Assembly (NCBI RefSeq): GCF_900187505.1 | Contig: NZ_FYDL01000004.1 | Span: forward strand, 319,359-383,358 | Length of the DNA: 64,000 bases | Source of the DNA: Pseudomonas sp. Irchel s3h17 | GTDB lineage: Bacteria; Pseudomonadota; Gammaproteobacteria; Pseudomonadales; Pseudomonadaceae | Reading direction: 5' to 3' | In this document: positions 23,564 to 33,718 of the stretch, one piece after another | Layout: each line of letters opens with the position of its first letter | How positions within the stretch are numbered: position 1 is the stretch's first letter | Program-made: the position numbers and the translations under genes | Notes under the pieces: model-generated | What the model was told of the DNA's origin: nothing | Databases searched by the model: none | What the model saw: only the letters and a program-made list of their open reading frames with translations

Positions 23564-23698
23564 CCGTGGCGAGCGAGCTTGCTCGCGCTGGCGCGCACAG
23601 CGCGCCTTGACAAGGTAATTGCGGTCTAACAGAAAGCCCCAGGCGACCGGTTGGGGCTGCTGCGCAGCCCAGCGCGAGCAAGCTCGCTCGCCACGGGG
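23564..23698. repeat. REPIN
   Basis: Inverted REP pair, CCGTGGCGAGCGAGCTTGCT on the left and its complement ending CGCTCGCCACGG on the right, with internal hairpins (GGCGCGCACAGCGCGCC and GGGCTGCTGCGCAGCCC). Between the convergent dciA and HerA-like genes. Confidence 0.93.
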
Positions 23699-23732
23699 CG
23701 GGTGTTCGGGCGAGAGCGAGCCGCGCCTGCCG

Positions 23733-25220
23733 TCAACGGCGTTTGCTGCCGCCGAGCAACGAGCCCATCAAGCCGCGAACCAATTGCCGCCCCAACTGGT
23801 TGGCCGCCTGACGCATCGCGGATTTCAGCGCCTGCCCGGCCGCCGTGCCCAGGAACTCGCCAGCCTGCTCGGTGAAGCTCGGCTCCTGCGCAGCCGGCTT
23901 GCCCGGAACGGCCTCGGCGTCGGACGCCAGGCCCTTGCGCCCCATCAGCACTTCATACGCCGACTCGCGATCGATCGGTTTGTCATACCGTCCGACCAAC
24001 GGTGAGCTGGCAATCAAGGCCGCGCGCTCGGACTCGCTCAACGGCCCGATCCGCGATTGCGGCGGTGCCACCAGGACCCTCTGGACCATTTCCGGTGTGC
24101 CTTTGTCCTGCAGCGTCCCCACCAGCGCCTCGCCAATCCCCAACTCGGTCAGTACCTCCAGGGCGCTGAATGCCGGGTTAGGCCGGAAGCCATCGGCCAC
24201 TGCCTTCAGGGACTTCTGCTCTTTGGCGGTGAATGCCCGCAGGCCGTGCTGGATACGCAACCCCAGTTGCGCCAGCACGTCATCCGGCAAGTCGCCCGGT
24301 GACTGGGTGACGAAGTACACGCCGACGCCTTTGGAGCGGATCAGGCGCACCACCTGCTCCAGGCGCTCCTGCAAGGCCTTGGGGGTGTCGGCGAACAGCA
24401 AGTGCGCCTCATCGAAGAACAGCGCCAGCAGCGGTTTCTCGGCATCGCCACGCTCCGGCAATTGCTCGAACAACTCGGCCAGCAGCCAGAGCAGGAAGGT
24501 CGCGTAGACCTTGGGCGCTTCGTGCACCAGGCGACTGGCATCGAGCAGGTGAATCCGCCCGCGACCATCGCTGGCGGGCGCCAGGATGTCTTGCAGTTGC
24601 AACGCCGGTTCACCGAACAGTGCTTCGGCGCCCTGCTGTTCCAGCGTCGCCAGGCGCCGCAACAGCGCCTGGCTCGAGCCGGTGGTCATCAGCGCGGTGT
24701 CATCGCCCAGCAACTCGGGATTGTCCTTGAGGTGATTGAGCAGCGCCTTGAGGTCCTTGAGGTCCAGTAACAACAACCCTTCGCGGTCCGCCACCTTGAA
24801 CGCGGCATAGAGCGCCGACTGCTGGCTGTCGGTCAATTCCAGCAGGCTGCCCAACAGCAATGGCCCCATTTCACTCAAGGTGGTGCGCAATGGATGACCG
24901 GACTGACCATGGATATCCCACAGCGTGACCGGATAGGCCGCGGGCGAATAATTGAGCCACGGCATGCCGGCGATCCGCTCGGCCACCTTGCCCTGTGGAT
25001 TGCCCGCGGCCCCCAGCCCACACAAGTCACCCTTGATGTCCGCGGCAAATACCGCCACGCCGGCATCACTGAAGGCCTCGGCCAAGCGTTGCAGGGTGAC
25101 CGTTTTCCCGGTCCCTGTGGCACCGGCCACCAGGCCGTGGCGATTTGCCAGGCGCATTGCCTGGGCAATCGGTTGCCCCTTCAGGTCTGCACCGATAACG
25201 AGTTGTAATGAGTCAGGCAT
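23733..25220 (-). CDS. HerA/YjgR-like ATPase (DUF853)
   Basis: A 495-residue P-loop ATPase of the HerA-FtsK superfamily. It begins MPDSLQLVIGADLKGQPIAQ; Walker A is GATGTGKTVTL, Walker B LLALFFDEAHLLF, with a following VYFVTQSPGDLPDDVLAQLG arginine-finger region. The C-terminal 60 residues are Ala/Gly/Gln-rich and end GGSKRR. E. coli YjgR is the model member; its role is unknown. An ATG four codons upstream (25232) is an alternative start. Monocistronic, between a REPIN and a divergent chemoreceptor gene. Confidence 0.9.
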   Translation of the reverse strand: MPDSLQLVIGADLKGQPIAQAMRLANRHGLVAGATGTGKTVTLQRLAEAFSDAGVAVFAADIKGDLCGLGAAGNPQGKVAERIAGMPWLNYSPAAYPVTLWDIHGQSGHPLRTTLSEMGPLLLGSLLELTDSQQSALYAAFKVADREGLLLLDLKDLKALLNHLKDNPELLGDDTALMTTGSSQALLRRLATLEQQGAEALFGEPALQLQDILAPASDGRGRIHLLDASRLVHEAPKVYATFLLWLLAELFEQLPERGDAEKPLLALFFDEAHLLFADTPKALQERLEQVVRLIRSKGVGVYFVTQSPGDLPDDVLAQLGLRIQHGLRAFTAKEQKSLKAVADGFRPNPAFSALEVLTELGIGEALVGTLQDKGTPEMVQRVLVAPPQSRIGPLSESERAALIASSPLVGRYDKPIDRESAYEVLMGRKGLASDAEAVPGKPAAQEPSFTEQAGEFLGTAAGQALKSAMRQAANQLGRQLVRGLMGSLLGGSKRR

Positions 25221-25409
25221 TTTGTCACCCATGGTTAAGCTTTGGTCCTACACAGCCGATAGAGATAAGCGAGAGACCAGACTGATAATCAGGTCCGATA
25301 ATTCCCTAAGGAAAGACGGAAATATCAACTTACGTGAACCAGCGCCTATTTTCGCGCTTTTTATCGCAACACGCCCCACACAACAAGACCTTAGCGGACA
25401 CCACAAGCC

Positions 25410-27299
25410 ATGAATAAAAATCTGCGCTTCAGCCACAAAATCCTGCTTGCCGCCGCCCTCATCGTCATTGCCGCGTTCGCCACATTTACGCTGTACAACG
25501 ACTACCTGCAGCGCAATGCGATTCGCCAGGACCTCGACAGTTACCTGCATGAAATGGGCGATGTCACGGCGAGCAACATCCAGACCTGGCTGACCGGGCG
25601 CATTCTTCTGGTCGAAAACCTGGCCCAGAACATCGCCATCGACGCCGACGGCAGCAAGGTTGCCGCACTGCTGGAACAGAATGCACTGACGTCGACCTTC
25701 ATGGCGTCCTACCTGGGTGACGCCGGTGGCAGCTTCACCATACGCCCGGACGTGAAAATGCCGGACGGCTTCGACCCGCGTGTTCGCCCCTGGTACAAAG
25801 GCGCTGAAAACAGCCCCATGGCCACACTGACCGAACCCTATGTCGATGCGGCAACCGGCCAGACCATTATTTCCATCGCCACGGCCTCGAAAAAAGCCGG
25901 TAACAGCGTGGGTGTCGTGGGGGGTGACCTGAGCCTGCAGACCCTGATCGACAACCTCAAGGCCCTGGACTTCGACGGCATGGGTTATGCCTTCCTGGTC
26001 AGCGCCGACGGCAAGATCCTGGTGCATCCGGACAAAGCCCTGGTGATGAAGTCCCTCAGTGAGGCCTTCCCACGCAATACCCCGCGCATCAGCAACGACT
26101 TCACCGAGGTCGAGGTCGATGGCAATACGCGCATTGTCACCTTCACCCCCATCAAAGGCCTGCCTTCGGTCAACTGGTACATCGGCCTGTCGGTGGACAA
26201 GGACAAAGCCTACGCCATGCTCAACGATTTCCGCGCCTCGGCGATCGTGGCCACGGTGATCGCGGTCGCCATCATCATCGCCTTGCTGGGCATGCTGATC
26301 CGTATCCTGATCCAGCCGCTGCACGTCATGACCCGCGCCATGCAGGACATTGCCGACGGTGAAGGCGACCTGACCCGGCGCCTGAGCATCCAGAACCAGG
26401 ACGAATTCGGCCAGCTCGGCAACGCCTTCAACCGCTTTGTCGAACGCATCCACGGCTCGATCCGCGAAGTCTCGTCGGCCACCGAACAGGTCAACGAAGT
26501 CGCTTTGCGGGTGGTCAGCGCCTCCAACTCCTCGATGCTCAACTCAGACGAACAATCGAGCCGTACCAACAGCGTGGCCGCCGCGATCAATCAGCTGGGC
26601 GCCGCAGCCCAGGAAATCGCCCGTAACGCGGCGCAAGCCTCGCACCAGGCCAGCGACGCCCGCAGCCTGGCCGAAGACGGCCAACAAGTGGTCGACCGCA
26701 GCATCGCCGCGATGAATCAACTGTCGAACATGCTCAGCGCCTCCAGCTCCAATATCGAGTCGCTGAACAGCAAAACCGTGAACATCGGGCAGATTCTCGA
26801 GGTGATCACCAGCATTTCCCAGCAAACCAATCTGCTGGCGCTCAACGCCGCCATCGAAGCGGCACGGGCCGGTGAAGCCGGACGCGGGTTTGCGGTGGTG
26901 GCCGATGAGGTGCGCAACCTGGCGCACCGTACCCAGGAATCGGCACAACAGGTTCAGACCATGATCGAGGAGCTGCAAGTCGGCGCCCGCGAATCGGTCA
27001 GCACCATGGGGGACAGTCAGCGTCATAGCCAGGACAGTGTGGAAATCGCCAACCTGGCCGGTGAGCGCCTGAACAGCGTCACGTTGCGTATCGGCGAGAT
27101 CGACGGCATGAACCAGTCGGTGGCCACCGCGACCGAGGAGCAGACCGCCGTGGTGGAGTCCATCAACATGGACATCACTGAAATCAACACCCTGAATCAG
27201 GAAGGCGTGGAGAACCTGCAATCCACCTTGCGTGCGTGCTCCGACCTGGAACAACAGGCGGCGCGACTCAAGCAGTTGGTCGGCAGTTTCCGGATTTAA
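25410..27299 (+). CDS. Methyl-accepting chemotaxis protein with dCache amino-acid sensor domain
   Basis: A 629-residue chemoreceptor. TM1 is at about 9-29, the periplasmic double-Cache domain 33-275, TM2 about 277-300, HAMP 301-355, then a long signalling coiled coil. The hairpin tip reads [20 protein letters not shown] and [18 protein letters not shown]. In the membrane-distal Cache module, Arg126, Trp128, Tyr129, Tyr144, Asp146 and Asp173 fit the amino-acid binding signature known from P. aeruginosa PctA, with Phe121 where PctA has Tyr as I recall. It should bind L-amino acids and signal to CheA. No CheBR-binding pentapeptide is seen at the C-terminus. Confidence 0.92.
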   Translation: MNKNLRFSHKILLAAALIVIAAFATFTLYNDYLQRNAIRQDLDSYLHEMGDVTASNIQTWLTGRILLVENLAQNIAIDADGSKVAALLEQNALTSTFMASYLGDAGGSFTIRPDVKMPDGFDPRVRPWYKGAENSPMATLTEPYVDAATGQTIISIATASKKAGNSVGVVGGDLSLQTLIDNLKALDFDGMGYAFLVSADGKILVHPDKALVMKSLSEAFPRNTPRISNDFTEVEVDGNTRIVTFTPIKGLPSVNWYIGLSVDKDKAYAMLNDFRASAIVATVIAVAIIIALLGMLIRILIQPLHVMTRAMQDIADGEGDLTRRLSIQNQDEFGQLGNAFNRFVERIHGSIREVSSATEQVNEVALRVVSASNSSMLNSDEQSSRTNSVAAAINQLGAAAQEIARNAAQASHQASDARSLAEDGQQVVDRSIAAMNQLSNMLSASSSNIESLNSKTVNIGQILEVITSISQQTNLLALNAAIEAARAGEAGRGFAVVADEVRNLAHRTQESAQQVQTMIEELQVGARESVSTMGDSQRHSQDSVEIANLAGERLNSVTLRIGEIDGMNQSVATATEEQTAVVESINMDITEINTLNQEGVENLQSTLRACSDLEQQAARLKQLVGSFRI

Positions 27300-27305
27300 G
27301 GCCCT

Positions 27306-27503
27306 TCAGGGCTTGTTTGCCGGCAAGTCCGTACCTGCAGCGGCAGGTGCGGACGCCTCCTGCAACTGCTCCCAGAGCTCGGCGGCGCCGGGGAACTCGG
27401 TGCCATCCTCGACACTCAGGTCATCCGGGTCGTAGCGACTCAGACAACCCTCTCCCAGGGTTGCGGGTGCCCTGGAAGTTGCTTTATCCAGTGGATCAGT
27501 CAT
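27306..27503 (-). CDS. Small acidic protein of unknown function
   Basis: A 65-residue hydrophilic protein, MTDPLDKATSRAPATLGEGC to the end, with an acidic middle (RYDPDDLSVEDGTEFPGAAE). A strong purine-rich ribosome site (GGGGAGGCAGGGG) precedes the ATG at 27503, supporting real translation. It ends 6 bp from the convergent chemoreceptor stop. No domain recognised. Confidence 0.6.
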   Translation of the reverse strand: MTDPLDKATSRAPATLGEGCLSRYDPDDLSVEDGTEFPGAAELWEQLQEASAPAAAGTDLPANKP

Positions 27504-27632
27504 TTCCCCTGCCTCCCCCAGACCGCGTAACGCAGAGCGTCACAGGCGGCATTCCCACGCAGAGCGCGGAAACAATCAGGGCCTGAAGCGATTGAACGCC
27601 CAGGCCCTTGTCTTTACAACCACTGCGTCCGG

Positions 27633-28481
27633 TCAGAACACCACGGTCTTGTTGCCGTGCACCAGCACGCGATCTTCCAGGTGATAGCGCAGGCCACGGG
27701 CCAGCACCATCTTCTCGACGTCACGGCCGAAGCGCACCATGTCTTCAATGCTGTCGCTGTGGCTGACGCGAACCACGTCCTGCTCGATGATCGGGCCGGC
27801 ATCCAGCTCTTCGGTGACGTAGTGGCAGGTGGCGCCAATCAGCTTCACGCCACGCATCGAGGCCTGGTGGTAAGGCTTGGCCCCCACAAACGACGGCAGG
27901 AAGCTGTGGTGAATATTGATGACCTTGTGCGCATACTCGCTGCACAGCTCAGGCGGCAGGATCTGCATGTAGCGCGCCAGCACGACGACTTCAGCATCAT
28001 GCTGCTTGACCAGGCGCGAGACTTCGGCAAACGCCGGCTCTTTGTTCTGCGGGTCAACCGGCACATGGAAATAAGGAATGCCGTGCCACTCGACCATGCT
28101 GCGCAGGTCGTCATGGTTGGAAATCACGCAGGCGATTTCGCAGTCCAGTTCGTCGCTGTGCCAGCGGTGCAGCAGGTCTGCCAGGCAGTGGGACTCACGA
28201 CTGGCCATCAGGACTACACGTTTTTTCTGCGCGGTGTCGGTGATGCGCCAGTCCATCGAGAACTCTTCGGCAATCGGCGCAAACGCCTCGCGGAATGCCT
28301 CAAGGCCGAACGGCAGTGAATCGGCACGAATTTCGTGACGCATGAAGAACCAGCCACTGAGATTGTCCGAGTGATGGCTCGCTTCAGTGATCCAGCCATT
28401 GTGTGACGCCAGAAAGTTACTGACTTTAGCAACGATGCCGACGCGGTCCGGGCAAGCAATCACTAGCCGAAAAGTGCGCAT
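27633..28481 (-). CDS. purU: Formyltetrahydrofolate deformylase PurU
   Basis: A 282-residue enzyme hydrolysing 10-formyl-THF to formate and THF, supplying formate for PurT and balancing one-carbon units. An N-terminal ACT domain (FRLVIACPDRVGIVAKVSNF) is followed by a formyltransferase-fold domain with INIHHSFLPSFVGAKPYHQA and the catalytic Asp region ELDAGPIIEQD. The ATG at 28481 gives family length; the frame is open to 28727. Lies upstream-to-upstream with mvaT. Confidence 0.95.
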   Translation of the reverse strand: MRTFRLVIACPDRVGIVAKVSNFLASHNGWITEASHHSDNLSGWFFMRHEIRADSLPFGLEAFREAFAPIAEEFSMDWRITDTAQKKRVVLMASRESHCLADLLHRWHSDELDCEIACVISNHDDLRSMVEWHGIPYFHVPVDPQNKEPAFAEVSRLVKQHDAEVVVLARYMQILPPELCSEYAHKVINIHHSFLPSFVGAKPYHQASMRGVKLIGATCHYVTEELDAGPIIEQDVVRVSHSDSIEDMVRFGRDVEKMVLARGLRYHLEDRVLVHGNKTVVF

Positions 28482-28829
28482 GGGGGGAAAACTCCAGAAC
28501 TTCGCAAAGGCCGCCATTCTAGCGATTGCGCAGCAAAACTGCAGTACTCCCGAACAATCGCGGGATGTGCCCGCCCAGTGATCGGGGCTGGTCCAGCCGG
28601 ATTTCCACGCTCGAATCCGATGCCGGCCCCATTGAAAACGGACAAAAAGGATTGTGTGAGTAACTGTAATCATCCCCACAGAAGTTTTAATTGTCAGTCC
28701 TTTTTTCATGCCATCGACATTAATCACCGCAAATAAAAGTTTGCATTAATGTTTACTTGATGAAACACCCTGACTATTATTGCGCCACTGTCTTCCCCGC
28801 TACTCAGCGCCCAACATAAGGTAATCCTC
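28482..28829. other. Divergent promoter region purU / mvaT
   Basis: No gene seen. The part near mvaT (about 28680-28800) is strikingly A+T-rich compared with surrounding DNA, as expected for a promoter that MvaT-type proteins can bind themselves. Confidence 0.5.
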
Positions 28830-29204
28830 ATGTCCCTGATCAACGAATACCGCGCCACCGAAGAAGCTATCAAAGAGCTGCAGGCCCGTTTGAAGAACCT
28901 GTCCCAAGACGACAAACTGCAAACCGAGCTGGAATTCGAAGGCAAACTGCGTACCCTGATGGGCGAATACTCCAAATCCCTGCGCGACATCATCGCCCTG
29001 CTGGATCCGGAATCGAAAGTTAAAGCCCCGCGCGGCGCAGTCAAAACTACCGGCACCAAACGTGCTCGCAAGGTTAAACAATACAAAAACCCGCACAACG
29101 GCGAAGTCATCGAAACCAAAGGTGGCAACCACAAGACACTGAAAGAGTGGAAAGCCAAGTGGGGCGGTGACGTGGTTGAAAGCTGGGCTACCCTGCTGGG
29201 CTAA
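28830..29204 (+). CDS. mvaT: H-NS-like xenogeneic silencer MvaT
   Basis: A 124-residue MvaT. The N-terminal coiled-coil oligomerisation region (residues 1-60, MSLINEYRATEEAIKELQAR) is joined by a basic linker to the C-terminal DNA-binding domain (KQYKNPHNGEVIETKGGNHK, then LKEWKAKWG). It binds A+T-rich DNA and silences acquired genes, forming mixed filaments with MvaU. The family is confined to pseudomonads, which supports the genus call. A clear terminator follows. Confidence 0.97.
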   Translation: MSLINEYRATEEAIKELQARLKNLSQDDKLQTELEFEGKLRTLMGEYSKSLRDIIALLDPESKVKAPRGAVKTTGTKRARKVKQYKNPHNGEVIETKGGNHKTLKEWKAKWGGDVVESWATLLG

Positions 29205-29243
29205 GCCTCGACGCGTATCGCAGGTTCACTTGCGAACACCAGA

Positions 29244-29270
29244 AACGCCAGCGAGTGCTGGCGTTTTTTT
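29244..29270 (+). terminator. Terminator after mvaT
   Basis: Perfect hairpin AACGCCAGC-GAGT-GCTGGCGTT followed by T residues. Confidence 0.95.
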
Positions 29271-29303
29271 ATGCCCGGCATTCGCCGGCTTCATGCCGAG
29301 ATT

Positions 29304-30731
29304 TCAAAGATTCAAACGGCTGCGTAATTCGTCTGCGTGCTCACGCCACTCATCCAGCACCTGACGCTGAGTATTCGTGGCACTAAGCGCCCATTGCTCC
29401 ATCGCCTCATAAAAGTCCTGCAGAGTATTGGGGGCCCCCCATCGAGGGTCCGACAATCGTTGCTGGCAGAATAATTTCCAGCGTTCTTGCTCCGACGCAT
29501 TCAACGTATCAGGGAAGTTACGTGCGCGATATCGAAATAATAATTCCGGCAAACGTTCATCATCGAACGGCCATTGTTCTTGTGCTAATTGCAGCGGATC
29601 GGCGGCTCTGACTTGCTCACATAAACGTCGATCCCGATCCCCGATGAAGCCGTCGTACAACTGTTGCTCGGGATCCTCGCTCGGCGTGAAATCATCACGG
29701 GCATAAATGGCCGAAACTTTGTCTTGCCATAATGCCTGTGCGTCACTTAGCCGCAGCGCCCGCGCCTGATACAACGCCATATCCAGTTGCAGTCGTTGCT
29801 GATCCACGTCGCGCAACACCGATAACGGTGCCACCACCGGACACCGATTGATTTGAATCAGCTTGAGCGGCACCGGCAACTCACCCTCGCCAAGGTCTTC
29901 ACGACGGGTGTACAGGCGTTCACGCAAGGTCTCGGCGTCCAGATCCAGCAACCCCTGCGGATCCAGATGCAGGTCGCAGACAATCAAGGCATTGCGGTTG
30001 CGCGGATGCCAGGCCAGTGGAAGGACAACCCCCACATAACTGCGGGCAGCCGAAAAACGTCCGGAAATATGCACCATCGGTTGCAACAGACGGACTTGAT
30101 CCATGACTTTCTGCTTGCTGCGCAACGTGAACAGCCAGTCGTAGAGCCTGGGCTGTTTGTCCCGGATCAACCGCGCCAGGGCAATGGTTGCGCGCACATC
30201 GGACAATGCATCGTGGGCCTGGCCATGATCGATGCCATTGGCGGCCGTCAGGCGCTCGAGCTTCAAGGTGACGCGACCATCCTCCTGCGGCCAGACGATA
30301 CCGTCCGGGCGCAACGCATAGGCGGCACGCACGACATCGATCAGGTCCCAACGACTGTTACCGCCCTGCCACTCTCGCGCATAGGGATCGAAAAAATTGC
30401 GGTAGAGGCTGTAGCGGGTCATTTCATCGTCAAAGCGCAAGGTGTTGTAACCGGCGCCACAGGTCCCGGGGGCCGCGAGCTGCCCATGCACCCGGGTCAT
30501 GAAATCGGCTTCACACAGCCCCTGCCCGGCCAGCCGGCCCGGGGTAATCCCGGTGATCACGCACGCCGCCGGGTGAGGCAGGATGTCGTCGCTGGGCTGG
30601 CAATAGAGATTGACCGGCTGATCGATCTCGTTGAGGTCGAAATCGGTGCGAATGCCGGCCACTTGCAGCGGACGGTCGCGGCGCGGTGTGATGCCAGTGG
30701 TTTCGTAGTCGTACCAGAAGATGGAGGTCAC
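29304..30731 (-). CDS. sbcB: Exodeoxyribonuclease I
   Basis: A 475-residue 3-prime to 5-prime single-strand exonuclease. It has the DnaQ-like Exo I motif FWYDYETTG at residues 5-13, later AHDALSDVRATIALARLI (Exo III), then the SH3-like and helical C-terminal domains of Exo I. The start is GTG at 30731 with AGGAA upstream. The extra 25 residues available to an upstream ATG are Arg-rich and not family-like. It trims single strands in recombination and mismatch repair. Confidence 0.94.
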   Translation of the reverse strand: MTSIFWYDYETTGITPRRDRPLQVAGIRTDFDLNEIDQPVNLYCQPSDDILPHPAACVITGITPGRLAGQGLCEADFMTRVHGQLAAPGTCGAGYNTLRFDDEMTRYSLYRNFFDPYAREWQGGNSRWDLIDVVRAAYALRPDGIVWPQEDGRVTLKLERLTAANGIDHGQAHDALSDVRATIALARLIRDKQPRLYDWLFTLRSKQKVMDQVRLLQPMVHISGRFSAARSYVGVVLPLAWHPRNRNALIVCDLHLDPQGLLDLDAETLRERLYTRREDLGEGELPVPLKLIQINRCPVVAPLSVLRDVDQQRLQLDMALYQARALRLSDAQALWQDKVSAIYARDDFTPSEDPEQQLYDGFIGDRDRRLCEQVRAADPLQLAQEQWPFDDERLPELLFRYRARNFPDTLNASEQERWKLFCQQRLSDPRWGAPNTLQDFYEAMEQWALSATNTQRQVLDEWREHADELRSRLNL

Positions 30732-30884
30732 GGGCTGTTCCTGAACTTGAGACCGACGAAGTCTAGGCGCTCTAGCGCTGCGCCGACCAGTCCTCTTGTC
30801 ATTCAAGCCGTTATCGCCAACACCTTGTCAGACAGCATTATCTCGTTCCCGGGCGAAGCAACCGACCCTCATGACAGCTGAACC

Positions 30885-31244
30885 TCACACCGAGGCCGAC
30901 ACGGGATAAAAGCTGAAGTAGTGCCGCAAGGCACTCACCACCTGCCCGTATTCCGGCGGTACATGCTCTATCACGAACCCGGCATCATAATGATGGGGTG
31001 TCGCATCTTCATGGCACCACAAGCAACAGGCCCGCAGGTCGATCGCCTGCACGACGCCGTCGCTGGCGGGGATCTTCAAGCGCAAATCAAACACCGCGCC
31101 CACCATCATCGGCAACTGGCTGATGAGCATCAGCCCGTCTTCGCAGACACTGCCGATAGAGCCCATGGGCTTGTCGGTGACGCAGTTGAATACTTTCAGA
31201 AAACACGGCAACTGGTGCCGCTCGATCCGGCGTTCTGTGAACAT
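30885..31244 (-). CDS. PilZ-domain protein, second motif degenerate
   Basis: A 119-residue single PilZ domain starting MFTERRIERHQLPCFLKVFN. The RxxxR motif (R5-R9) is present. The usual [D/N]xSxxG motif is replaced by a GSVCEDGLML-like segment, so cyclic di-GMP binding may be weak or lost. Position between sbcB and pykA matches a PilZ gene in P. aeruginosa. The frame is open 55 codons further upstream but lacks family support there. Confidence 0.8.
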   Translation of the reverse strand: MFTERRIERHQLPCFLKVFNCVTDKPMGSIGSVCEDGLMLISQLPMMVGAVFDLRLKIPASDGVVQAIDLRACCLWCHEDATPHHYDAGFVIEHVPPEYGQVVSALRHYFSFYPVSASV

Positions 31245-31479
31245 GCTGGGTATCGCTTTGCCAGGACCCTTGAGCTGGGTCGCATTAATGCTTCGCAACG
31301 GGCCCGCATCGCCGGCGCGCTGTGCCTGATTCCGGAGGCGAGCACCCTTGCTATCGAGGTGCTCGCATGATCTGTGCCGTTCACAGGTATCAACGACATT
31401 CGGGGTCAACGCTCCAAACGTCTTGATCGAATACTAGCTCAAGGACGGCGCACGACCAGCCTTCAAATGATAATCAACA

Positions 31480-31854
31480 TCACAGAGCCGCGGGCGTGCT
31501 CCTGGCACTGCTTCGTGCTGGATACCAGCCCAACGACTGCAGGGTCTCCAGGCGTGCGCGGGCACGGTAGGCGTACTCGTTGTCGGGGTACCGGGCCATG
31601 ATGAACTGGTAGGTCTGGGCGGCGTCGATGTACAGTTTCTGACGTTCCAGGCACTGCCCGCGCAGCATCGATACCTCAGGCTGAATATAACGCCGCGCGC
31701 GGCTGTCACGGTCGACCTGGGACAGTTCGAGCATGACACGCTCGCAGTTGCCAGCGTCATAGGCGCGGTAGGCGGTGTTCAGGTGATGGTCCATCGACCA
31801 GCGGGTGCAACCCACGGCACTGAGGGCAAGGGCAGCTATGAGCACGAATCGCAT
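31480..31854 (-). CDS. TPR-like lipoprotein
   Basis: A 124-residue precursor. MRFVLIAALALSAVGC is a lipoprotein signal with lipobox SAVGC (Cys16). The mature region contains TPR-like helical pairs (NTAYRAYDAGNCERVMLELS, LYIDAAQTYQFIMARYPDNE, YRARARLETLQ). After cleavage it would be anchored by Cys16; Thr at +2 favours the outer membrane. It lies upstream of and divergent from pykA. Function unknown. Confidence 0.8.
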   Translation of the reverse strand: MRFVLIAALALSAVGCTRWSMDHHLNTAYRAYDAGNCERVMLELSQVDRDSRARRYIQPEVSMLRGQCLERQKLYIDAAQTYQFIMARYPDNEYAYRARARLETLQSLGWYPARSSARSTPAAL

Positions 31855-32013
31855 GAGGGGGGGTCTCCTGTCTTGAGCTCTGTATCGACCCGGCGTCAAA
31901 AATCTTCAGTGCGGCTTGTTCAATAAAGAAAGCATTAAGTAGTGCAAACGAACAATGACTACAACTTCGCAGCATAGTAGCCTCACTCAGCGCTTGAACT
32001 CAGGAGTCTTTGC

Positions 32014-33465
32014 ATGTCCGTCCGTCGTACCAAAATCGTCGCCACCCTTGGCCCGGCCAGTAACTCGCCGGAAGTTCTCGAACAGCTGATCCTGGCTGGC
32101 CTGGACGTTGCCCGCCTGAACTTCTCCCACGGCACCCCCGACGAGCACAAGGCTCGCGCCCAACTGGTCCGTGACCTCGCCGCCAAGCACGGCCGCTTCG
32201 TTGCCCTGCTGGGTGACCTGCAAGGCCCGAAAATCCGCATCGCCAAGTTCGCCAACAAGCGCATCGAGCTGAAGATCGGTGATCAGTTCACCTTCTCCAC
32301 CAGCCATCCGCTGACCGAAGGCAACCAGCAAGTGGTCGGCATCGACTACCCGGACCTGGTCAAGGATTGCGGTGTGGGCGACGAACTGCTGCTCGACGAC
32401 GGTCGCGTGGTGATGCGCGTTGATACCGCCACCGCCAACGAACTGCACTGCACCGTGACCATCGGCGGCCCGCTGTCGGACCACAAAGGCATCAACCGTC
32501 GTGGTGGTGGCCTGACCGCTCCGGCCCTGACTGAAAAAGACAAGGCCGACATCAAGCTCGCCGCCGAAATGCAGGTCGACTACCTCGCCGTGTCGTTCCC
32601 GCGTGACGCCGCCGACATGGAATACGCCCGTCAACTGCGCGACGAAGCTGGCAGTACCGCCTGGCTGGTGGCCAAGATCGAACGCGCCGAAGCCGTGGCC
32701 GACGACGAAACCCTCGACGGCCTGATTAAAGCGTCCGACGCCGTCATGGTGGCCCGTGGTGACCTGGGCGTGGAAATCGGCGATGCCGAACTGGTGGGCA
32801 TTCAGAAGAAGATCATCCTGCACGCACGCCGTCACAACAAAGCGGTGATCGTGGCGACCCAGATGATGGAGTCGATGATCCAGAACCCGATGCCGACCCG
32901 CGCTGAGGTGTCCGACGTGGCCAACGCCGTGCTCGACTACACCGACGCCGTGATGCTCTCGGCCGAAAGTGCCGCGGGCCTGTACCCGCTGGAAGCCGTT
33001 CAAGCCATGGCGCGTATCTGTGTTGGCGCTGAAAAGCACCCGACCAGCAAAACCTCCAGCCATCGCATCGGCAAGGTGTTCGAAAGCTGCGACCAGAGCA
33101 TCGCCCTGGCCGCCATGTACACGGCCAACCACTTCCCGGGCGTCAAGGCGATCATCGCGCTGACCGAAAGTGGCTATACCCCCCTGATCATGTCGCGTAT
33201 CCGTTCTTCGGTGCCGATCTACGCGTTCTCCCCGCACCGCGAGACCCAGGCCCGCGCAGCCATGTTCCGTGGCGTCTACACCGTACCGTTCGACCCGGCG
33301 TCCTTGCCGCCTGAGCAAGTCAGCCAGGCCGCCATCGACGAGTTGCTGGCACGTGGCGTGGTCGAGAAAGGCGACTGGGTCATCCTGACCAAGGGCGACA
33401 GCTACCACACCATCGGCGGCACCAACGGCATGAAGATCCTGCACGTTGGCGACAAGATGGTCTGA
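32014..33465 (+). CDS. pykA: Pyruvate kinase, PykA type
   Basis: A 483-residue pyruvate kinase making pyruvate and ATP from phosphoenolpyruvate and ADP. It starts MSVRRTKIVATLGPAS and carries LARLNFSHG-like and GDLQGPKIRI substrate motifs, the signature region LVAKIERAEAV and MVARGDLGVEI, and MESMIQNPMPTRAEVSDVAN. PykA forms are usually activated by AMP or sugar phosphates. A terminator follows directly. Confidence 0.96.
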   Translation: MSVRRTKIVATLGPASNSPEVLEQLILAGLDVARLNFSHGTPDEHKARAQLVRDLAAKHGRFVALLGDLQGPKIRIAKFANKRIELKIGDQFTFSTSHPLTEGNQQVVGIDYPDLVKDCGVGDELLLDDGRVVMRVDTATANELHCTVTIGGPLSDHKGINRRGGGLTAPALTEKDKADIKLAAEMQVDYLAVSFPRDAADMEYARQLRDEAGSTAWLVAKIERAEAVADDETLDGLIKASDAVMVARGDLGVEIGDAELVGIQKKIILHARRHNKAVIVATQMMESMIQNPMPTRAEVSDVANAVLDYTDAVMLSAESAAGLYPLEAVQAMARICVGAEKHPTSKTSSHRIGKVFESCDQSIALAAMYTANHFPGVKAIIALTESGYTPLIMSRIRSSVPIYAFSPHRETQARAAMFRGVYTVPFDPASLPPEQVSQAAIDELLARGVVEKGDWVILTKGDSYHTIGGTNGMKILHVGDKMV

Positions 33466-33487
33466 GTAACGGACCGCTGAAAAACGA

Positions 33488-33519
33488 AAGCCCCGTCATG
33501 TGAATGGCGGGGCTTTTTT
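33488..33519 (+). terminator. Terminator after pykA
   Basis: Hairpin AAGCCCCGTCAT...ATGGCGGGGCTT followed by T residues. Confidence 0.93.
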
Positions 33520-33718
33520 CGTTTTAAACCAGTCAAATAGGTGATTTAAGCACTTCTAACCTGTCAGTTCTGACAGTAGACACTCCCACTGCTCTGCTCC
33601 TTTAATCGATCTCGTCCACCTCGGCTATCGCCGTCATCAAAGCGTTATCACGCTTGGCTGTTGCGGCCTGTCATTGGTGATTTAGACAGATAACCACGCT
33701 CATTAAAGGACAAGAACA

